64,000 nucleotides of DNA from Sphingomonas rosea (GTDB lineage: Bacteria > Pseudomonadota > Alphaproteobacteria > Sphingomonadales > Sphingomonadaceae): the NCBI RefSeq assembly GCF_039538065.1, contig NZ_BAABBR010000001.1, positions 2,270,501 through 2,334,500 of the forward strand. The letters run 5' to 3'. Under the pieces are notes generated by a model that saw only the letters and a list, made by a program, of their open reading frames with translations, searched no databases and had not been told where the DNA came from. A program made the position numbers and the translations under genes. Shown here in pieces: positions 26,902-39,683 of the stretch (position 1 is its first letter; every line of letters starts with the position of its first letter).

Positions 26902-28113
26902 CTAGCTCTGGATCATCTGGCGCACGAAGGGCGCGTCGGGGGCGCTCGGCGCCATGGCGAGATAGCGCTGGAGCGCCGAGCGGCCCTCGGCGGCGCGGCC
27001 CTGCTTCATCAGCATGACTCCGTGCCAGCGCCACGCGTCGGCCGGCGCATCGGGATATTTGACCGCCTCGGCATAGGAAAGCGCGGCGGCCTGCTGGTAG
27101 CCGGGACCATTGCGCAGCCGGTGGATCTCCCCGCGCGAGAACAGGAGCTGCCCGTTCCAGCCGTCGCGGGCGAGCGTCTCGACGATATACTGGCTCGCCC
27201 CGGGGTCGTTGAGCTTCACCTGGTCGTCGAACAGCATCGCGCGAATGGGCGCGATCGCTTGGAGGTAGCGTTCGCGACCGCGGTCGTAGGTGCGGCCGGG
27301 CACGGTCAGCTCGCCCGCGGAGATGCGTAGGTCCTTCAAACGCTCCTGCGGCGCCGGGTGGGTTGCGAACAGGCTGTAGCCGCGGTCGACCCGCTTGCGC
27401 CGTTCCTTCGCCGACCATTCGAGCTCGCGAGTCAGCTGGTCCCAGGTTTCGGACATCGAAAGCGGCGCATAGCCCGCTTCGGCGATCAGCTTGACGCCCA
27501 TCGCGTCGGCCTCGGCCTCCAATTGGCGCGAATAGCGGAACAGGGTCAGCATCGTGCCGAGCTCGGCCAGCCGGACGAGGTCGCCGGTGTAGGTGCCGGT
27601 CGCGCCCCCCGCCATCCCCGCGCCCATGGCGAGGAAGGTGAAGATGTTGGTCTTGCGCTTCATGTCGCGCCACGAGCGCAGCTGATGCTTGAGGAGGAAG
27701 TGGCTGCTCTCGTGCGCGATCACGCCGGCGAGCTGCGCCTCGTCGCGCATGCGCAGCAGAAGGCCCGAGAAGAAGACCGTGAATCCGGTCGGGAACATCA
27801 TTGCGTTGAACTCGGGGACGCGCGCGAGATAGATGCGCATGTCGCCCGCGGCCGGCCCGCCGACCTTGCGGATCAGGCCCTGCAGATAGGTATTGAGCGC
27901 CGGATCGCGGATCAGGAGGTTCGACCCCGCGACCTCCTCCTCGACCCGCTCCATCTGCTGCCACAGGCCCTTTTCGTCCTGATCGACCGCCTTGTAGCCG
28001 GGACCGATCAGCGGCTTGAGCGACGCAGGCGCGATGCGCGCGACAGCGGGGCCGGCGAGAAGCGCGGCACCTGCACCGGTCATCAGCGCACGACGGGAAA
28101 AATCGGCGGTCAC
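26902..28113 (-). CDS. M48 family metallopeptidase with TPR-like C-terminus
   Basis: A 403-aa zinc peptidase, probably periplasmic, similar to BepA/YfgC. The N-terminus has a twin-arginine-like signal (SRRALMTGAGAALLAG). The zinc motif is VIAHESSHFLLKHQ, with the downstream Glu ligand in RQLEAEADAMGVKL. The C-terminal part (after about residue 285) is helical and repeat-like (YAEAVKYPDAPADAWRW, MKQGRAAEGRSALQRYL). BepA-type enzymes support outer-membrane protein assembly or degradation. ATG 28113 overlaps the preceding lipoprotein gene stop as ATGA. Confidence 0.9.
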   Translation of the reverse strand: MTADFSRRALMTGAGAALLAGPAVARIAPASLKPLIGPGYKAVDQDEKGLWQQMERVEEEVAGSNLLIRDPALNTYLQGLIRKVGGPAAGDMRIYLARVPEFNAMMFPTGFTVFFSGLLLRMRDEAQLAGVIAHESSHFLLKHQLRSWRDMKRKTNIFTFLAMGAGMAGGATGTYTGDLVRLAELGTMLTLFRYSRQLEAEADAMGVKLIAEAGYAPLSMSETWDQLTRELEWSAKERRKRVDRGYSLFATHPAPQERLKDLRISAGELTVPGRTYDRGRERYLQAIAPIRAMLFDDQVKLNDPGASQYIVETLARDGWNGQLLFSRGEIHRLRNGPGYQQAAALSYAEAVKYPDAPADAWRWHGVMLMKQGRAAEGRSALQRYLAMAPSAPDAPFVRQMIQS

Positions 28114-28934
28114 GGGCGTGCGCTCGCGGCGGCAGCCTGGAGCCGGCGCGCGTCCCGGCCCGGCTTCATCCGACCGAGCAGGCGGTCGACCATCTGCGCG
28201 GCGCCGGCGGGCGTGCGGATGTCGCCCATCTTGATGCCGGCGACCTGGCTTCCGGTCTGGAGGACGTTGAACCAGACGACCTCGCCGGTGCGCAGGTCGA
28301 CGAGGCTGGCGTAGGCGCTCTGCCCGCCCCCGCCGACGTTGGGCGCGCAGAAGCCAATGAAGCAGCCGGCGATCCCGAGCACCTGAAGCGCGACGCGGCC
28401 CTGGTCGGCGAAGGCGTCCTCGGCGTGGAGGAACAGGGCGTAATCGTAGCCGGTCGCGCGGCCAAGCTTCACCGCATCTTCACCGAGCGTGTAATCGAGC
28501 CCGCGCCCGCGCTTGGTCGGCAATTCGGCGCCGGCGAACTTGTGGAGCGCGATCGAATTTCCGACCGCGCTGTGGAGCCGCTCGAGGTCGGCGACGGTCT
28601 CGGGCGAGACTCCGGCAATCGAATCGCGCCGGTCGAGGATCCGGGTCTCGCCGCCCCTGCCCGCCTGCTGCGCCCGGAGCGCCGCGACGAGGTTGGCGCG
28701 CGCGGTCTCGGTCCAGTCGGCACGCGGCTCGGTGAGCCCGCCGGCCTTGACCGATCCGACCGTCACGTCGGGGCGCATCACGAGCAACTTGTAGTCGCCC
28801 TGCGGCGGCGTGAACTGGAGATCGGCGATCTGCCGGGTCTGGACGCAGCCCCCCAGCGAAAGCGCCACGGCGGCCAGCGCCGCCCCCATGCCAACACGCC
28901 GCATCACCGCACCCCTTCGCTTGACAGCCGACAT
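28110..28934 (-). CDS. hypothetical lipoprotein (264-274 aa)
   Basis: A lipobox LGGC follows a hydrophobic stretch (GMGAALAAVALSLGGC). The mature part has PQGDYKLLVMRPDVTVG, a probable nucleotide-free alpha/beta domain, and a Gly-rich loop NVGGGGQSAY before VDLRTGEVVWF. That last motif is common in proteins of the DUF799/CsgG-like outer-membrane lipoprotein group, but I am not certain of the family. Two starts are possible: ATG 28934 or ATG 28904; the latter has a closer AAGGGG site. First gene of the lipoprotein-M48-lipoprotein operon. Confidence 0.82.
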   Translation of the reverse strand: MSAVKRRGAVMRRVGMGAALAAVALSLGGCVQTRQIADLQFTPPQGDYKLLVMRPDVTVGSVKAGGLTEPRADWTETARANLVAALRAQQAGRGGETRILDRRDSIAGVSPETVADLERLHSAVGNSIALHKFAGAELPTKRGRGLDYTLGEDAVKLGRATGYDYALFLHAEDAFADQGRVALQVLGIAGCFIGFCAPNVGGGGQSAYASLVDLRTGEVVWFNVLQTGSQVAGIKMGDIRTPAGAAQMVDRLLGRMKPGRDARRLQAAAASARP

Positions 28935-29142
28935 GAAAGTCCCCTGACTTCAGTCACTTGGTCGCATTCGCGCTAATGGTGCCAAGCTTTCCGCCGAATG
29001 AACATAGCGAAGTTGAACAGGCGTCCCGCATGTCCCAACTTTTCCCTAATGGCGCGCTAACCCTGTCTTTACGCGGGTTGGTATAGCTTGCGCCGGTATG
29101 GAGCGATCCCAAGCCCAACAGGGATGCGAAAAGGAAGAGTTT

Positions 29143-29814
29143 ATGGTGCAGGCCAGCATGGCACGGACGAGCGGCTCGGCAGTAGCCGAGGCGCATGCCG
29201 CGCGGCTCGACGCGGCGGGATGTCACACCCATGCCCATGTCACCGACCTGGCCGGCCCGCTGGCGCCTTACCGGGCGCGCGACCTCGATGATTTCGTCCA
29301 TCTCCTCTGCGCCATCTACGGCCGCCAGCCGAGCGTGATCGAGCTTGCCCTGACCTCGGCCCCGCCGGCCCCGGTCCGCGCGTGGCTCGAGGCCGCCGCC
29401 AACGCCTTCGAGCGCGAGCGGCTCTACCTCGTCCGGCTGACCTCGGCCGCGGGGCCGATCCCGAGCACGCCCGGCGCCGCCGAGACCGAAAGCGCGCTTC
29501 TCGCCCAGCGCCATGCGCTCGAAACGCTCGCCCGCTCGGAGCGCCAGGGTTGCGCCATCGGGGCGGCGACCGCGCTCGTCTCCGACTGGGCCAATCTTCG
29601 TCCGCTCCTCGACAAGGCCGCGCAGCGCGTGTCGGTCGACGTCGCCCCCTGCGCGCTCCCCGGCGAGGATTCGATCGCCACGGTGCTCGACCAGGCCGGC
29701 GGCACCATGGCGAGCGACCGCGCGATCCGCTTCGGCGCCGAGCAACTCCTCCTCCAGCACCGCGCGCTGTTCGACCTCCTCGAAGCCCGCAGCGAGGCCC
29801 GCGAAGACTATTGA
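29143..29814 (+). CDS. hypothetical protein (223 aa)
   Basis: This soluble, Ala/Leu/Glu-rich helical protein has a good site (GGAAGA) before ATG 29143. Features include DLDDFVHLLCAIYGRQPSVI and a Leu-rich end (AEQLLLQHRALFDLLEAR). No signal peptide, membrane segment or catalytic motif is evident. It resembles conserved sphingomonad hypotheticals (possibly DUF6975, from memory). The long frame on the opposite strand (28954-30198) is read-through, because codon bias favours this strand. Confidence 0.78.
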   Translation: MVQASMARTSGSAVAEAHAARLDAAGCHTHAHVTDLAGPLAPYRARDLDDFVHLLCAIYGRQPSVIELALTSAPPAPVRAWLEAAANAFERERLYLVRLTSAAGPIPSTPGAAETESALLAQRHALETLARSERQGCAIGAATALVSDWANLRPLLDKAAQRVSVDVAPCALPGEDSIATVLDQAGGTMASDRAIRFGAEQLLLQHRALFDLLEARSEAREDY

Positions 29815-29886
29815 GCGGCGCGGCTTGCCAGACGACCGGCCGCCGTTAAGCTCCGCCCCGATCCCAGCGGAGTGAAGTCCTTGCGT

Positions 29887-30144
29887 ATGAAGTCCATCCT
29901 GCTCTTCGCCACCTTCGGCCTCGCTTCGGCCGCGTCCGCGCAGGAGGCCCCCGCCCCGGCCGCCCCCGCCGCGACCGAGGCCAAGCCCAAGCTCATCTGC
30001 CGCCGTAACGAGGACACGGGCACCCGCCTCGCCGGCAAGACCTGCCTCACCAAGGAGCAGTGGGCCGAGCGCCGCAAGCGCGAGTTCGGCGGCGAGGGCG
30101 TCGGCGACCAGGCCGAGCGCCAGGGAGCATCCCAGGCCAACTGA
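29887..30144 (+). CDS. small secreted hypothetical protein (85 aa)
   Basis: A signal peptide (MKSILLFATFGLASAASAQ) is followed by an Ala/Pro linker. A short domain with two Cys follows (LICRRNEDTGTRLAGKTCLTKEQW). The ICRR...GSRL/GTRL...K.C pattern recurs in small periplasmic proteins of sphingomonads. The two Cys may form a disulfide. ATG 29887 is chosen over the upstream GTG 29872 because it begins the signal sequence. Confidence 0.8.
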   Translation: MKSILLFATFGLASAASAQEAPAPAAPAATEAKPKLICRRNEDTGTRLAGKTCLTKEQWAERRKREFGGEGVGDQAERQGASQAN

Positions 30145-30181
30145 GCTTGCCTGCCGCGCTGGCCCGCCATAGGCAGGGCGC

Positions 30182-31024
<843 letters not shown>

Positions 31025-31033
31025 AGAATGGCG

Positions 31034-31051
31034 CTCCGGCCGTCGCCGGAG
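31034..31051. terminator. hairpin between convergent genes
   Basis: CTCCGGC (31034-31040) pairs with GCCGGAG (31045-31051) around a CGTC loop. It lies between the moxR (+) and MCP (-) stops. There is no T-run, so it is a likely but not typical terminator. Confidence 0.45.
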
Positions 31052-31058
31052 GACGATC

Positions 31059-32456
31059 TCATTCGTCCCGGTAGGCGATCTCGTAATTGCCCCATCGCTT
31101 GCCGTTGATGAACAGCGGCACGAACACGTTCTTCACCGGGAAGGTCTTTTCGCCCAGTTCCATGCGGTAGGTCATCAGCGTCGCAGGCTTTTCGCTTTCG
31201 ATCGCGGCGCGGGTCTGTTCGTCCATGAAGATGCGGCGGTTGCGGCAGTGGGCGTCGTTCCAGACGGGATCTGGGCCCGGTTCCTGACAGCGCTCGGACA
31301 GGTGGGTCGGAAGGAAGCCGTCGACGTTGGTGATCGCCGAGGCGAGGATTCGCGAATCCTTCATCTTGAACCGGTCGAGGATCGGGCGGACGTGTGCGTC
31401 GGCAAAGTCGCAGAAGCGATTGTCGTACTGGACCGGGTTGCGCCCGGGGATGGGTGTGTAGGTCCGGTCGAAGACGTCATCCATCTGGATCTCGCCCTTG
31501 GTGATCCCGCGCTCGACCGCTTCGGCGATGGCGCGCATCGCGTCCTGGGCGAGAATGATCATCGGCGTGTCGTCGATCTCGGCGCCCGAATTGGCGAGCG
31601 TGTCGAGCATCGTCGCGGACAGCATCTCGAGCTTGGTCAGGCGCTGCTGCGCGACGCCCAGCGCCCCGCCATTCTCGCGCGCGTCCTCGGCGAAGTCGGT
31701 CAAGCTCGCCTTCACCCGGTCGACGCTCGACTGGATGAGGCTGGTCGAATGGGCGATGCCCTCGGTCTGGCGGTCGACCATGCCGACGATCTCGCTCACT
31801 TCGCGGACGGTTTCGCTGATCTGGCCGAAGCCCTTCTGCGCGGCGCGGCTGCGCTCGACGCCGGTCTTGATCTCGGTGGTGACGGCGCCCGCCTCGCGGG
31901 TAAGCTCGGAGATGGTGAGGCCGATCTGGCTGGTCGCGGCACGCGTGTCGTGGGCGAGCTTCTTTACCTCGGCCGCGACCACCGCGAAACTGCGGCCGGC
32001 GTCGCCCGCGCGAGCAGCCTCGATGGTGGCGTTGAGGGCCAGCATGTTGGTCTTGCGCGCAATCGCCTCGATGGTCGAGGAGACGCTCTGCACCTGGTTC
32101 ATCGCCGAGGCGAAGGTCGCCATCCGCTCGCCCAGCTGGACGACGAGTTCGGTCAGTCCCTTGAAGCCGGCAATGGTCTGCTCGATCGCATCGCGGCCGG
32201 CATCCAGCTTGGCCTTGGCCTGCTCGGACAGCAGCCGCGCCTCGTCGGTCGAATCCGACACGCGGGCCTGGTCGGCGAGAAGCCGGGTGGTCACTTCCTC
32301 GAGGCTGTCGAGGGTCTTGAGGTGGGTGCCGATGCGGGCGGACACGTCGGTGACGTAACCGGCGACGTCGGAGCATTCGATCGACAGCGACCCGCAGCTA
32401 CGCGCCACCGTACGGATGGCATCTTCGGTGACCTGTTCGAGTCCGGCAGTCGCCAT
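31059..32456 (-). CDS. soluble methyl-accepting chemotaxis protein
   Basis: The 465-aa receptor has no membrane segment and no HAMP domain. The signalling helical hairpin comes first, about residues 60-290, with the tip [20 protein letters not shown] and [13 protein letters not shown] matching MCP family. The rest (about 300-465) is a sensory domain containing [33 protein letters not shown] and [16 protein letters not shown]. The order signalling-then-sensing is reversed relative to classical receptors. ATG 32456 has a GAGGA site five bases upstream. The che cluster is 28 kb away. A CtrA-like box lies upstream at 32508-32522. Confidence 0.92.
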   Translation of the reverse strand: MATAGLEQVTEDAIRTVARSCGSLSIECSDVAGYVTDVSARIGTHLKTLDSLEEVTTRLLADQARVSDSTDEARLLSEQAKAKLDAGRDAIEQTIAGFKGLTELVVQLGERMATFASAMNQVQSVSSTIEAIARKTNMLALNATIEAARAGDAGRSFAVVAAEVKKLAHDTRAATSQIGLTISELTREAGAVTTEIKTGVERSRAAQKGFGQISETVREVSEIVGMVDRQTEGIAHSTSLIQSSVDRVKASLTDFAEDARENGGALGVAQQRLTKLEMLSATMLDTLANSGAEIDDTPMIILAQDAMRAIAEAVERGITKGEIQMDDVFDRTYTPIPGRNPVQYDNRFCDFADAHVRPILDRFKMKDSRILASAITNVDGFLPTHLSERCQEPGPDPVWNDAHCRNRRIFMDEQTRAAIESEKPATLMTYRMELGEKTFPVKNVFVPLFINGKRWGNYEIAYRDE

Positions 32457-32507
32457 GAAAATCCTCGGCAAAGAACGTTTGTCCGCCGTGGATGTAACGG
32501 GGAGGTT

Positions 32508-32522
32508 CTAAGGCGAGGTTAA
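32508..32522 (-). promoter_or_regulatory. CtrA-like box upstream of the chemoreceptor
   Basis: On the minus strand the sequence is TTAACCTCGCCTTAG, a seven-of-eight match to the alphaproteobacterial CtrA consensus TTAA-N7-TTAA. It lies about 52 to 66 bases before the ATG at 32456. CtrA controls motility and chemotaxis genes in this class. Confidence 0.5.
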
Positions 32523-32583
32523 CCAGAAACGCGAACGCCGCCCCCGCACAGGCAGGGACGGCGTCCGTTGTTATCGCTGCTGC

Positions 32584-33765
32584 TTAGGCCTGGGTGCCGA
32601 GGTACAGCAGCCACATCTTGGCGATGCCGGCCTTGCTGCCGGTCACCGCGTTCAAGGCGGCGGTGGCGCCGGCCTTGTCGCCCGAGCGGGCGAGCGCGAT
32701 GCCGAGGCGCAGGTTGGCGGTGTCGGCGCCCGCCCCGCCCTTGGCAACCTGGGCGCGATAGGCGGCGGCCGCCTTCGCATAGTCGCCGCGGCCAAGGTAG
32801 ACGTCGCCGTTGGGCGCGCTCTTGTCGGCGGCGTCACGGGTGACGGCCGAGCTGTAGAGGTCCTTCCACGGCGCCTTGGTCTTGTCGAGCTTGCCAGCGG
32901 CGAACGCTTCGCTGAGCACGGCCTTGGCCTCGCCCGGAAGACCGCGGGTGATCAGCGCATCGACGTACGGATAATAGTCCTGCTCGCCTTGGAAGCTGTT
33001 GGTGGCGCGCTGCAGGCGGAACAGGTCGACCTTGTCGGCGGCCTGGAAATTGCCGCGCTGCTCGGCGAGCTTGATCGCGATCCGCCAGTTCTCGGGCGTC
33101 GGCGAGGTCTTGAGCTGCGCCAGCGCGAGATCACCCGCCTGCGGCAAATTGTTGTTCACCGCGATCGCATAGATCTGGCGGGCGATCTTGGGATCGGCGG
33201 GTTTGCCGGCGGCGGCGTCGAGCGCGGCGACCTTCTGCAGCGCGGCGATCGCGTCGGCGGGACGCTTCTGGCGCTCACGCACCGCGGCGACGACGGCCTG
33301 AATCTCGGCGTTGTTCGGGTCGAGCGCGGCGGCCTGGTCGATATGCGCGGCGGCCTGGTCGGTCGCGTTCGCATTGGCGCGCAGCTTGGCCGCGACGAGG
33401 TGCAGGTTTGCAAGCTCCTTGCCCTGCAGATAATTGGTGCCGATCGCGCCCTCGACCGCGCCAAGCAGCATCGGGTCGTTCTTGGCGGCGAGCGCCGGCT
33501 TGAACAGCAGCTGGTAGGCAAAGAAGCGGTCGGTCGGGGTCTTGGCGGCGGCGAGCGCGGCCTGGCTCAGCGCCGGAAGCTGGGTAATGTTGTTGGCGTT
33601 GGCGGCGTCCTGCAGCGCCTTGATCGCGGGCATCGCCTCCTTGGAGATCGCGGCGCCCTTCTGCTCGGTGGCGGCCGGCTTCTGCACGGCAAGCGCCGGC
33701 AGCGGCGCGGCGGCGGTGAACAGGAAAGCGGCGAGGAGTGCCGCGGACTTGGTGGTCATGGTCAA
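32584..33765 (-). CDS. secreted TPR-like protein (393 aa)
   Basis: A signal peptide (SAALLAAFLFTAAAPLPALA) leads an Ala-rich, all-helical protein. Repeat-like units include HIDQAAALDPNNAEI, GRGDYAKAAAAYRAQ and LRLGIALARSGDKAGATAALNA, the last two close to TPR consensus. Predicted periplasmic helical scaffold. No partner gene is adjacent. Start could be ATG 33765 or 33759. Third-position GC matches the core genes. Confidence 0.85.
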   Translation of the reverse strand: MTMTTKSAALLAAFLFTAAAPLPALAVQKPAATEQKGAAISKEAMPAIKALQDAANANNITQLPALSQAALAAAKTPTDRFFAYQLLFKPALAAKNDPMLLGAVEGAIGTNYLQGKELANLHLVAAKLRANANATDQAAAHIDQAAALDPNNAEIQAVVAAVRERQKRPADAIAALQKVAALDAAAGKPADPKIARQIYAIAVNNNLPQAGDLALAQLKTSPTPENWRIAIKLAEQRGNFQAADKVDLFRLQRATNSFQGEQDYYPYVDALITRGLPGEAKAVLSEAFAAGKLDKTKAPWKDLYSSAVTRDAADKSAPNGDVYLGRGDYAKAAAAYRAQVAKGGAGADTANLRLGIALARSGDKAGATAALNAVTGSKAGIAKMWLLYLGTQA

Positions 33766-33936
33766 AATTCTCCGTCCAAGCGTGAAACCGTGTCGAGCGC
33801 CTTTAACTTGCCCCGCGCTCCGTCGCCAGCGCTACAGCCAGATTCGACGTGAACGCCATTTGAACCGCCTGATTACAACAGGTTAGCAGGCGGTATGGAC
33901 GGATGCTCGGGCTCCCTGCTACCCGCCCCGCCGAAC

Positions 33937-34695
33937 ATGATCATCCTGCTTTCCCCCGCCAAGACCCTCGACTTCACCTCGCCCGTCGCCGAGACCCCCA
34001 CCCCTGCCCGCTTCGCCCGCGAGGCGGCGAGCATCGCCCGCGCCGCGGCCAAGCTGAAAGCGGATGAGCTGGCATCGCTGATGCACATCTCCGACAAGCT
34101 TGCCGAGTTGAACGTCGGCCGGTTCAAGGGCTTCCGAAAGGCCGAGGAACGGCCCGCGATCCGTGCCTTCGCCGGCGACGTCTATCGCGGCTTCGATGCG
34201 GCGAGCGCCGACGAGGACGTGCTCGCCTTCGCGCAGGATCATCTGCGGATCCTCTCGGGCCTTTACGGCGTGCTGCGGCCGCTCGACGGGATCCGGCCCT
34301 ACCGGCTCGAGATGGGCACGCGCTGGGCGCCAGCGGGCGGCGACAGGCTGGTCGAGCATTGGGGCCAGAAAGTCGCGCGGGCGGTCCTCAAGGACCTCAA
34401 GGAAGATGGCTCGGGCCTGCTCGTGAACCTGGCCAGCAACGAATATTTCGCGGTGGTGCAGCCGTTCCTGCCCAAGAAGGGCGTCAAGCTCGTCATCCCC
34501 GACTTCCGGGTACGGACCGCCAAGGGGCTTCAGTTCCAGAGCTTCACCGCCAAGGTCGCGCGCGGCACCATGGCGCGCTGGCTGTGCGAGGAGCGCGTCG
34601 CGGACGAGGGCGGACTGAAGCGCTTCGACGCCGACGGCTGGGCCTACGACGCCGAGGGCAGCACCGACGCGAAGCCGCTCTTCATCAAGGGCTGA
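33937..34695 (+). CDS. yaaA: peroxide stress protein YaaA
   Basis: The 252-aa UPF0246/DUF328 protein limits oxidative damage by lowering free iron during H2O2 stress in E. coli. Signature segments are MIILLSPAKTLDF at the N-terminus, FKGFRKAEERPAI, LSGLYGVLRPLDGIRPYRLEMGT (split over the middle) and NLASNEYF. ATG 33937 is preferred over the upstream ATG 33895 because MIILLSPAK is the conserved start. The region upstream holds a small CCGCCTG/CAGGCGG stem at 33865-33893. Confidence 0.95.
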   Translation: MIILLSPAKTLDFTSPVAETPTPARFAREAASIARAAAKLKADELASLMHISDKLAELNVGRFKGFRKAEERPAIRAFAGDVYRGFDAASADEDVLAFAQDHLRILSGLYGVLRPLDGIRPYRLEMGTRWAPAGGDRLVEHWGQKVARAVLKDLKEDGSGLLVNLASNEYFAVVQPFLPKKGVKLVIPDFRVRTAKGLQFQSFTAKVARGTMARWLCEERVADEGGLKRFDADGWAYDAEGSTDAKPLFIKG

Positions 34696-34789
34696 AAACC
34701 GTCCCGGAGCCGCAATAATCCCTCGCACGCGTACGCGCGCGCTGCTAGGCCCTAAGGCACAACCATAACCACAAGCCCTAGGACCTGAT

Positions 34790-37579
<2,790 letters not shown>

Positions 37580-37583
37580 GGGC

Positions 37584-37614
37584 GCGGGCGGGGCGCAACC
37601 CTCCCCCGCCCCGC
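37584..37614 (+). terminator. gyrA terminator
   Basis: GCGGGCGGGG is followed after a short loop by CCCCCGCCCCGC, then TTGTTCTCTT. The stem has one bulge. It lies between the gyrA stop and the ribosome binding site of the next gene. Confidence 0.6.
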
Positions 37615-37647
37615 TTGTTCTCTTCCTGTCACAAGGAGGAGTGAAGA

Positions 37648-38118
37648 ATGCCCATTCCCAATCGCGCGCTGGTGCTGGTGGTCGACGGCCGCAAGATGCT
37701 GTTCTTCCGCAACGAAGGCGACGCGAACCAGATCGACCTGCGCACCGAAGCGCACGAGGAGCGCGACGACGCCGCCCATGACGGCGACCTCAAGACCGAC
37801 GCGCCCGGCACTTCGCACAGCAGCGTCGGAAGCGCGCGCTCGAGCATGGAAGAGACGGACTTCAAGCAGCAGGAAGAGGATGCCTGGGTGAAGGAGGCGG
37901 CCGAGAAGCTGCGGCTTCGCGCGCTCCGCGGTGACTTCGAGCACCTGTGCATCGTCGCCCCGCCCAAGGCGCTCGGGGTGCTTCGCAAGGCCCTTCACAA
38001 GGAAGTCGAGAAGCGCGTCGTGTGCACCATCAACAAGGAAATGAGCGGCCGCCCGATCCCCGAGATCGAGAAGTTGATCGTCGCCGAGACCAAGGCCGAG
38101 GAACCGGCGGACGTTTGA
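37648..38118 (+). CDS. host attachment family protein
   Basis: The 156-aa protein matches the Host_attach family, annotated as required for attachment to host cells in Agrobacterium-type bacteria. It begins IPNRALVLVVDGRKMLFF and contains ETDFKQQEEDAWVKEAAEKL and VAPPKALGVLRKALHKEV. The fold is related to the bacterial eRF1-like (baeRF) domains, so an RNA-related role is possible. A strong AAGGAGG site precedes ATG 37648. Cytoplasmic; no signal peptide. Confidence 0.88.
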   Translation: MPIPNRALVLVVDGRKMLFFRNEGDANQIDLRTEAHEERDDAAHDGDLKTDAPGTSHSSVGSARSSMEETDFKQQEEDAWVKEAAEKLRLRALRGDFEHLCIVAPPKALGVLRKALHKEVEKRVVCTINKEMSGRPIPEIEKLIVAETKAEEPADV

Positions 38119-38126
38119 ACTGACGG

Positions 38127-38153
38127 CGTCGTCCCGGCTCGCGCCGGGGCGAC
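38127..38153. repeat. short degenerate copy of the dispersed palindrome
   Basis: GTCGTCCCGGC and GCCGGGGCGAC form one self-complementary half-unit like those at 14867 and 23479. It lies between convergent genes and probably doubles as a terminator. Confidence 0.5.
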
Positions 38154-38159
38154 AGCCCG

Positions 38160-38591
38160 TTACGGAAAGAGATGCTCCACCGCCGCGTCGGGCAGCAGTT
38201 CGCGCAGGATGATGTTGCGGTGGCAGCCGGCGGGCTCGCGCTCGAAGCAGAGCAGCGCCGAAGGCTTTTCAGCGACGAGGCTCTTCAGTTCCTCGGCCTG
38301 GACCATCGCCTCCGGCAGCGCGAGCTGGCCCGCGTAAATCTCTTCGAGCTCGGCAGTCCGGCCCTTGCGCGCGGCCTCGCGTCCCGACGCCGGCGTGCCG
38401 AGGGCCTTGAGGTGGACGTAGTCGATCCCCTCCTCCGCCAGCGCGTTCCTGAGCGGGGTCTTGGAAAAGCCGGGACGGCGCGACAGCGGCAGGGCGCGAA
38501 CGTCGATGACGCGGCCGACCCCCGCGCGCTTCAATGCCTCGAGGAAGTCGCCTTGCGTGGTCGCTTCATAGCCGATGGTGAACAGGCGCAT
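38160..38591 (-). CDS. DUF488 family protein
   Basis: The 143-aa protein starts MRLFTIGYEATTQGDFLEALK, the DUF488 hallmark. It continues with IDVRALPLSRRPGFSKTPLR, YVHLKALGTP and the Cys/His segment LLCFEREPAGCHRNII. The last motif is the probable functional site of the family. Function of DUF488 is not established. It stands alone between convergent and codirectional neighbours. Confidence 0.92.
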   Translation of the reverse strand: MRLFTIGYEATTQGDFLEALKRAGVGRVIDVRALPLSRRPGFSKTPLRNALAEEGIDYVHLKALGTPASGREAARKGRTAELEEIYAGQLALPEAMVQAEELKSLVAEKPSALLCFEREPAGCHRNIILRELLPDAAVEHLFP

Positions 38592-38630
38592 GACCCCGAG
38601 GTGCGGCCTCGGCCCCGCTGATTCAAGGGC

Positions 38631-39620
38631 TTAGGCGGCAACGCTGTGGTTCATCTGCCCCGCGCAGACGACCCGGTTGCGGCCCGAGCGCTTGGCTTCG
38701 TAAAGCGCGGCATCGGCTTCGGCGAGCGCGTCCTCGATCGACCTGGAAGGATCGACATGGGCAAGGCCGATGCTGATCGTCGCGGGCGGATTGTCGCCCT
38801 CGCGCAGCGCCTCGATCGCGGCCCGCATCCGTTCGGCGCAGTTGAGCGCCTCGGTGCGGGTGGTGGCGTAGAGCAGCATCCCGAACTCCTCGCCGCCCAA
38901 CCGCCCGAACAGATCGGAACTCCGCAGCTGGCCGTTGATCCGCGTGGAGATCGACTTCAGCACCTTGTCGCCGACCGGATGACCATGCGCGTCGTTGATC
39001 TTCTTGAAGTGATCGACGTCGATCACGGCGATGGTCGCCGAACGTTCCTCGCGCTTGAGCTGGCCGAGTGCCTTGACCGAGGCTTCGGTGAAGGCGCGGC
39101 GGGTAAGCGCGCCGGTCAGGAAGTCGCGATGGGCGAGCGTCTTCAATTCCATCTGGTCGACCACGACCCGGGCGAAGCGCTTGAGTAGCTCGATGTCGCC
39201 CGGCGTGAAGTCGTGCCGGCGGCGGTGGATGGCGCAAAGCGCGCCGAGATTATAGCCGTCGGGCGTGGTCAGCGGAGTGCCGGCATAAGCCCGGACATGC
39301 ATCTCGCCCGTGACCAGGGGATTGTCGGCGAAACGCTCGTCCTGCTCGGCGTCCGACACGACCAGCGGCCCATGCGTGCGGATGGTATGGTCGCAAAAGG
39401 CGACTTCGCGCGGCGTGCCGGCGATTTCGGCGCCCTGGATCGACTTGAAGCGCTGCTCGTCTTCGTCGATCAGCGACACGGCGCAGATCGGAACTCCGAG
39501 AAGGTCGCGGACCAGCGACGTGATGGTGTCGAAATTGGGCTCGTTCGTGCTGTCGAGCGCGCAATAGCGGTGGAGCGCGAGGAGCCGCCCTGCTTCATCT
39601 TGTAGCTTGCGATCGTCCAT
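38631..39620 (-). CDS. GAF-GGDEF diguanylate cyclase
   Basis: A 329-aa cytoplasmic enzyme making cyclic di-GMP from two GTP. The N-terminal GAF domain spans about residues 25-160 (GVPICAVSLIDEDEQRFKS, FCDHTIRTHGPLVV). The GGDEF domain covers about 165-320 and has the active motif GGEEF. An RxxD inhibitory site (RSSD) lies five residues before it, so product inhibition is likely. No membrane segment. It opposes the EAL phosphodiesterase at 47773 functionally. Confidence 0.94.
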   Translation of the reverse strand: MDDRKLQDEAGRLLALHRYCALDSTNEPNFDTITSLVRDLLGVPICAVSLIDEDEQRFKSIQGAEIAGTPREVAFCDHTIRTHGPLVVSDAEQDERFADNPLVTGEMHVRAYAGTPLTTPDGYNLGALCAIHRRRHDFTPGDIELLKRFARVVVDQMELKTLAHRDFLTGALTRRAFTEASVKALGQLKREERSATIAVIDVDHFKKINDAHGHPVGDKVLKSISTRINGQLRSSDLFGRLGGEEFGMLLYATTRTEALNCAERMRAAIEALREGDNPPATISIGLAHVDPSRSIEDALAEADAALYEAKRSGRNRVVCAGQMNHSVAA

Positions 39621-39683
39621 GTACCGGCAAGTAAATTCCGGCGCCTAAGGAAGCCTTTCTCAAAGCCCCGTTTCGGAGATAAG

